Assembly: GCA_963205495.1 (NCBI GenBank)
Contig: CAUJIN010000031.1
Coordinates: 62,001 to 126,000 of the forward strand
Direction: 5' to 3'
DNA length: 64,000 bases
DNA from: Pseudomonadota bacterium
Lineage (GTDB): Bacteria; Pseudomonadota; Gammaproteobacteria; Xanthomonadales; Xanthomonadaceae
The translations under genes and the position numbers were made by a program. Every line of letters begins with the position of its first letter. The first letter of the stretch is position 1. A model generated the notes under the pieces. The model saw only the letters and a list, made by a program, of their open reading frames with translations, did not search any database and was not told where the DNA came from. Shown here piece after piece: positions 60,700 through 64,000 of this stretch.

Positions 60700-61878
60700 T
60701 CAGAACGGAACGATCCAACTTGCTTCAAATTCAGTGACGGCGCCGCTCGCGTAGGTTTGCGGTGCGAACACCGGTCCCGGCCCGAGGAAGGCCATGGATG
60801 GCGCGTAGCTTGCGGTCAGCGCAAATTCGCCGATGCCGCGCACGCCGCGCCGGTATCCGAACACCCAGTTGACGTCGGTGTACTCGGCGGCCAGCGCTTG
60901 CTCGTACAGCGCGGCGGTCGGGGTCGGCTGTTGGCGGGTGGTGTAACGCAGCAACCACTGGCCCTGCCAGCGGTCGTCGATGCGGGTTTCCGCGCTGTAA
61001 ACGCTCAGGTCGCGCCAAGCGAACGAAGGCGCGTTGCCATCTCCCATGAGGGAAAGGAGCCGCGCGGGAAGAGCGGTATTGGTGAAAGGAGTGATCTGGC
61101 TGAAGTAGACGCGCTCGGCACCCAGTGCGAAAGACACGCCCTGAGTCGCCTGCCACTCCAGAAGGCCACCCATGCGCGCCGGAAGATCGAAATCGCCCGG
61201 CTCGCCATAGATGCCTCGGACGGACTCGAAGGAGTTCATTTCCAGCTTCGATTGAGCGCTCCAGGCCCAGGCAAGGCGGCTGCCCACCGGCATCCTGTAG
61301 CTGAAGCGCACGCCGTGGCCGGTCACCGATTCGGTTCCGGGACGGACTTCGCGCCCGCCGACTGACGCGCCGGCCTCGTGGTGGAAGCCCCGGGTCAGGC
61401 CAAGACCTGGCGTTGCAAACTGCTGCCGCGCGATGAGTGCCGAAACCGAGAGCCGGCCAAGGTTTTCGACATCCTGATGGAAAGTGGTGTCGAAGAACTG
61501 GCTGCGCAGCGGGGATTCGCGCGTGGTCAGGTCCAGCGCGCCGGGCGCCGTGATGGCTCCGTGACCGCTTCCGGCTGGAGCGTCCCGCAGCGAGAGCGTC
61601 AGGCTGCGCTGGACCGAAGCACGCGCGTCGGACAGGGCAAGCGTGAAACCGATCGAACGCGCGCCGAACACCTGATCGCGCAGCGTCGGCGCCAGGCTCT
61701 GCGCCGGGGGCGCATCGCTCCAGGCGTAATCGGGCATGATGCTGCGACGTGCGAACTCGCGCCAGGAAGGCGTGTCTTGGCCCGCGGCCTGCGCCATTCC
61801 GCCCGCAGTCAAGCCGGCGAGACAGGCGAGGGTCAGCGCGTGACGTGCAAACCGATTCGAATGGAAAGTGCTGTTCAT
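60700..61878 (-). CDS. Predicted outer-membrane beta-barrel protein, unknown family
   Basis: 392 residues. Signal peptide about 1-31 (hydrophobic core, GMAQAAG). The mature part has alternating amphipathic strands (SIGFTLALSDARAS, VRFSYRMPVGSRL) and ends in SWIVPF; the terminal Phe is the Bam recognition signature of barrel proteins. No enzyme motif is seen. It could be a porin or a surface protein; the start at 61878 is set by the signal peptide. Occupies the place of clpX upstream of lon, monocistronic with its own terminator. Confidence 0.7.
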   Translation of the reverse strand: MNSTFHSNRFARHALTLACLAGLTAGGMAQAAGQDTPSWREFARRSIMPDYAWSDAPPAQSLAPTLRDQVFGARSIGFTLALSDARASVQRSLTLSLRDAPAGSGHGAITAPGALDLTTRESPLRSQFFDTTFHQDVENLGRLSVSALIARQQFATPGLGLTRGFHHEAGASVGGREVRPGTESVTGHGVRFSYRMPVGSRLAWAWSAQSKLEMNSFESVRGIYGEPGDFDLPARMGGLLEWQATQGVSFALGAERVYFSQITPFTNTALPARLLSLMGDGNAPSFAWRDLSVYSAETRIDDRWQGQWLLRYTTRQQPTPTAALYEQALAAEYTDVNWVFGYRRGVRGIGEFALTASYAPSMAFLGPGPVFAPQTYASGAVTEFEASWIVPF

Positions 61879-62077
61879 GGCTCGATTGAAACCTTGACGA
61901 GCGCGAGTATGGTTCACAAACAACACCGCGTCAACGTGAAATCTCGCGTCCGCTTGCGATTTCGCGAACCGGAGCGGCATTTATGCCACGCGGACGAGTC
62001 GCAACCGTTGCATCCACGCAACAATCGGGCGATCCGGGCGAGGCGGACGCGCCGCACTCGCCCAGACATCTACCGCA

Positions 62078-63088
62078 TCATCCGTTGACGCGACGCGCGA
62101 TGGCTCGCGCAAAATCCATCGTGGAACCGCTGCCGCCAAGGTCCGCGGTGAGGCTGTCGCGCGCTTCCATCGCGGCCACGATGGCGTGGCGCAGGCGGCG
62201 CGCCTGATCCTCCATGCCGAGGTGCCCGAGCATCTGGCAGGCACCCAGCAGCAGGGCCACCGGATTGGCCAGACCGCGCCCGGCGATGTCGGGGGCGGTA
62301 CCGTGCACCGCCTCGAAGATCGCCGCGGTCTTGCCGATGTTGGCGCCCGGCGCCAATCCCAGGCCACCCACGAGGCCCGCACACAGGTCGGAGATGATGT
62401 CGCCGAACAGGTTGGTCGTGACGATCACGTCGAACTGCTCGGGACGCATCACCAGCTGCATGCAGGTGTTGTCCACGATCATTTCGTTGAAGTCGATGTC
62501 CGGATACTGCGCCGCCACTTCGCGCGCCACGCGCAGGAACAGGCCCGAGGTGGTCTTGAGGATATTGGCCTTGTGCACCACCGTAACCTTGCGCCGCCCG
62601 GCCGAGCGCGCCAGCTCGAAGGCGTAGCGCACGATGCGGTCGGAGCCCTTGCGGGTGATCTTCTGGGTGAGGGTGGCGACTTCGCCATCTTCCGACAGAG
62701 CCTGTCCTTCGCCGATGTAGGCACCTTCGGTGTTCTCGCGCACCGTGATGATGTCGATGCCCTGGTAACGCGCGCGGGTGTTGGGGAAGGTGATCGCCGG
62801 GCGCACGTTGGCATAGAGGTCGAAGCGCCGGCGCAGCGCCACGTTGATCGAGGAGAAGCCCTCGCCCACCGGCGTGGTCAGCGGACTCTTGAGCGCGACG
62901 CCCAGGCGCTCGATGGTTTCCAGCGTGCGCGCCGGCAGCAGTTCGCCTTCTTTTTCATAGGCGGCGAGGCCCGCTTCGACGAATTCGTACTGCAGGCCGA
63001 GAGCCATGGCGTCGAGCACATGCAAGGTGGCTTCCATGATCTCGGGGCCGATGCCGTCACCGCGGATCACTGCAATCGTCGGGTTCAT
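62078..63088 (-). CDS. Isocitrate dehydrogenase, NAD-type (isocitrate/isopropylmalate dehydrogenase family)
   Basis: 336 residues, short form. IRGDGIGPEIM at the N-terminus, ENTEGAYIGEG, the lysine in VVHKANILK and the GSRGDL-like metal and cofactor motif NLFGDIISDLCAGLVGGLG, then the NAD-site HGTAPDIAGRGLANP. The family includes isopropylmalate dehydrogenase, but the size and the SPLTTPVGEGFSSINVALRR segment fit the homodimeric NAD-IDH. It would feed the TCA cycle with NADH. The ATG at 63088 is preferred to one at 63109. It is divergent from the exported protein. Confidence 0.85.
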   Translation of the reverse strand: MNPTIAVIRGDGIGPEIMEATLHVLDAMALGLQYEFVEAGLAAYEKEGELLPARTLETIERLGVALKSPLTTPVGEGFSSINVALRRRFDLYANVRPAITFPNTRARYQGIDIITVRENTEGAYIGEGQALSEDGEVATLTQKITRKGSDRIVRYAFELARSAGRRKVTVVHKANILKTTSGLFLRVAREVAAQYPDIDFNEMIVDNTCMQLVMRPEQFDVIVTTNLFGDIISDLCAGLVGGLGLAPGANIGKTAAIFEAVHGTAPDIAGRGLANPVALLLGACQMLGHLGMEDQARRLRHAIVAAMEARDSLTADLGGSGSTMDFARAIARRVNG

Positions 63089-63192
63089 CGTGAATTGGTC
63101 CTTGTGCATGGGAGAAGAAGAGTCCGACGCCGTCCTGCGTCGAGTTGACCGCCCATTATCGTCCAGCGGCAGCTTGGGGTACAGTTGGCGAC

Positions 63193-64000
63193 ATGCGACT
63201 TTCGGCGAAACTCACCAGCGCCCTTTTCCTGTTCGCCGCTCTGCCGGCGGCGGCGTTCGAACCGGCGCGCATCGATCTGGTGGTCACCGAGGCCGGACAG
63301 GCCTATTTCAGCGTTTCCGGCACTTGGCCTGACACCTGTCCGCCACGCATGACCGGCATGGCGGTGGAAGGCCGCGACGTTTCGCTGCTGGCCGCACGCG
63401 AAACCGTCGGCTGCCGCCCCACCCCCACGCCCTACCATCTGGCCAGCACGCAATCGTCCCTGGATGAACTCCTGCCCGAGGCCGGAACCCACCGGGTGAG
63501 GCTCCAACTGGAAGAGGACGGCCGCAGCGCGATTGCCGGCTTCGCCCTGGTCAATGCCGGAGCACTGCCCGGACCTGCTCTGGAAACCGGCTTCTGGTGG
63601 GCCGAACAAGGGGGCGAATTCGCCGCCGGGCCAGGACTCGGGCTGTCCGTGGAAACCCAGTCCGGGCTCGTCAGCCTGAGCGTGATGGGCTATGACGCAC
63701 ACGGCGCCTCGGCCTGGCACTTCGGCGCCGGCGAGATGGACGCAGGCGTCGCACATCTGGAGCTGGGCCAGTTCGAGGGCGGTGCCGGGCCGCTGGCGGC
63801 CTACGTCGCGCCCGAAGCCGTCCGATTCAGCGGTTTCGTCGACGTGGAGGCGATTTCCCCGGCGCGCGCCGTGCTGTGGTTCTCTCGCCCCGACCCGGAA
63901 ACCGGCCTGATCGACCTGCGGCCGCTCTCGATCGCGCGCTTCAGCGTGGCCCAGGATCCGGGCGAGGCGCTGCTGGGACGCTGGGTGCTCACCGGCGCCG
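63193..64000 (+). CDS. Exported hypothetical protein, truncated by window edge
   Basis: Open from the ATG at 63193 to the end, 269 codons so far. Signal peptide about 1-22 (SALFLFAALPAAAF). The mature part is beta-rich and acidic without repeats; Cys-containing segment WPDTCPPRM and later GCRPTP may pair as a disulfide. No family recognised. Probably periplasmic or secreted. Confidence 0.7.
   Translation, partial: MRLSAKLTSALFLFAALPAAAFEPARIDLVVTEAGQAYFSVSGTWPDTCPPRMTGMAVEGRDVSLLAARETVGCRPTPTPYHLASTQSSLDELLPEAGTHRVRLQLEEDGRSAIAGFALVNAGALPGPALETGFWWAEQGGEFAAGPGLGLSVETQSGLVSLSVMGYDAHGASAWHFGAGEMDAGVAHLELGQFEGGAGPLAAYVAPEAVRFSGFVDVEAISPARAVLWFSRPDPETGLIDLRPLSIARFSVAQDPGEALLGRWVLTGA

Noticed and set aside
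62078..63088. Isopropylmalate dehydrogenase (leuB)
   Set aside because: No leu genes nearby, and the substrate-loop segment fits short NAD-type isocitrate dehydrogenases better.

Overview
The window is high-GC DNA packed with genes from a Gram-negative gammaproteobacterium. Several traits point to the Xanthomonadales (Lysobacterales): a Kdo kinase beside a heptosyltransferase and a DUF6165 gene, a DUF6491 lipoprotein, the blocks ftsK-lolA / trxB-aat-infA, cmk-rpsA-ihfB and lon-hupB-tRNA-tRNA-ppiD, and frequent GTG/TTG starts. This placement is inferred from gene content; no 16S gene is present.

Left chromosomal part (1-28.4 kb). A truncated secreted subtilisin-like peptidase is followed by an RND efflux pair, dcd, lolA and ftsK, all leftward. 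trxB, aat and infA read rightward. Then come a cold-shock gene with its own promoter and long leader, a DUF2383 protein, a flavoprotein with rlmC, tRNA-Ser(GGA), the 4.5S SRP RNA, a metallo-beta-lactamase-fold hydrolase with kdkA, a heptosyltransferase, DUF6165, the leftward run aminotransferase-cmk-rpsA-ihfB, a DUF6491 lipoprotein, pbpC and tRNA-Leu(CAG).

Integrated element (28,305-39,131, about 10.8 kb). A tyrosine recombinase of the P4 type sits beside tRNA-Leu. The tRNA 3' end is repeated as a 27-bp remnant at the far side, so both ends of the element can be seen. It carries an AlpA-type regulator with a leftward block holding a lambda gpZ-like tail protein and a tape-measure-like protein. 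A central leftward block of unknown genes includes an AbrB/VapB-like antitoxin without a toxin. A rightward operon of eight genes, every junction a 4-nt overlap, ends in a CHC2 zinc-finger (primase-type) protein and a RepA-like ATPase. A leader that folds like the C4/P4-CI antisense immunity RNAs precedes this operon, and its 10-nt loop is complementary to the operon's first ribosome-binding site. No terminase, portal or capsid gene is visible. The logic (tRNA integrase, AlpA, antisense RNA, replication module) is that of a phage satellite, but with tail genes instead of capsid-redirecting genes.

Right chromosomal part (39.1-64 kb). The terminator of the interrupted tRNA gene lies just right of the element. 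Then follow phaZ, kup, yebC, aspS, an MFS transporter, tyrA-dinB, a membrane-anchored Ser/Thr kinase with dnaQ, rnhA and a yafS-like methyltransferase, gloB-mltD, fabI, ppiD, tRNA-Asp, tRNA-Val, hupB and lon (with a sigma-32-like promoter), an unknown outer-membrane barrel protein, an NAD-type isocitrate dehydrogenase and a truncated exported protein. Most of these genes are housekeeping: DNA replication and repair, translation, envelope biogenesis and proteostasis.
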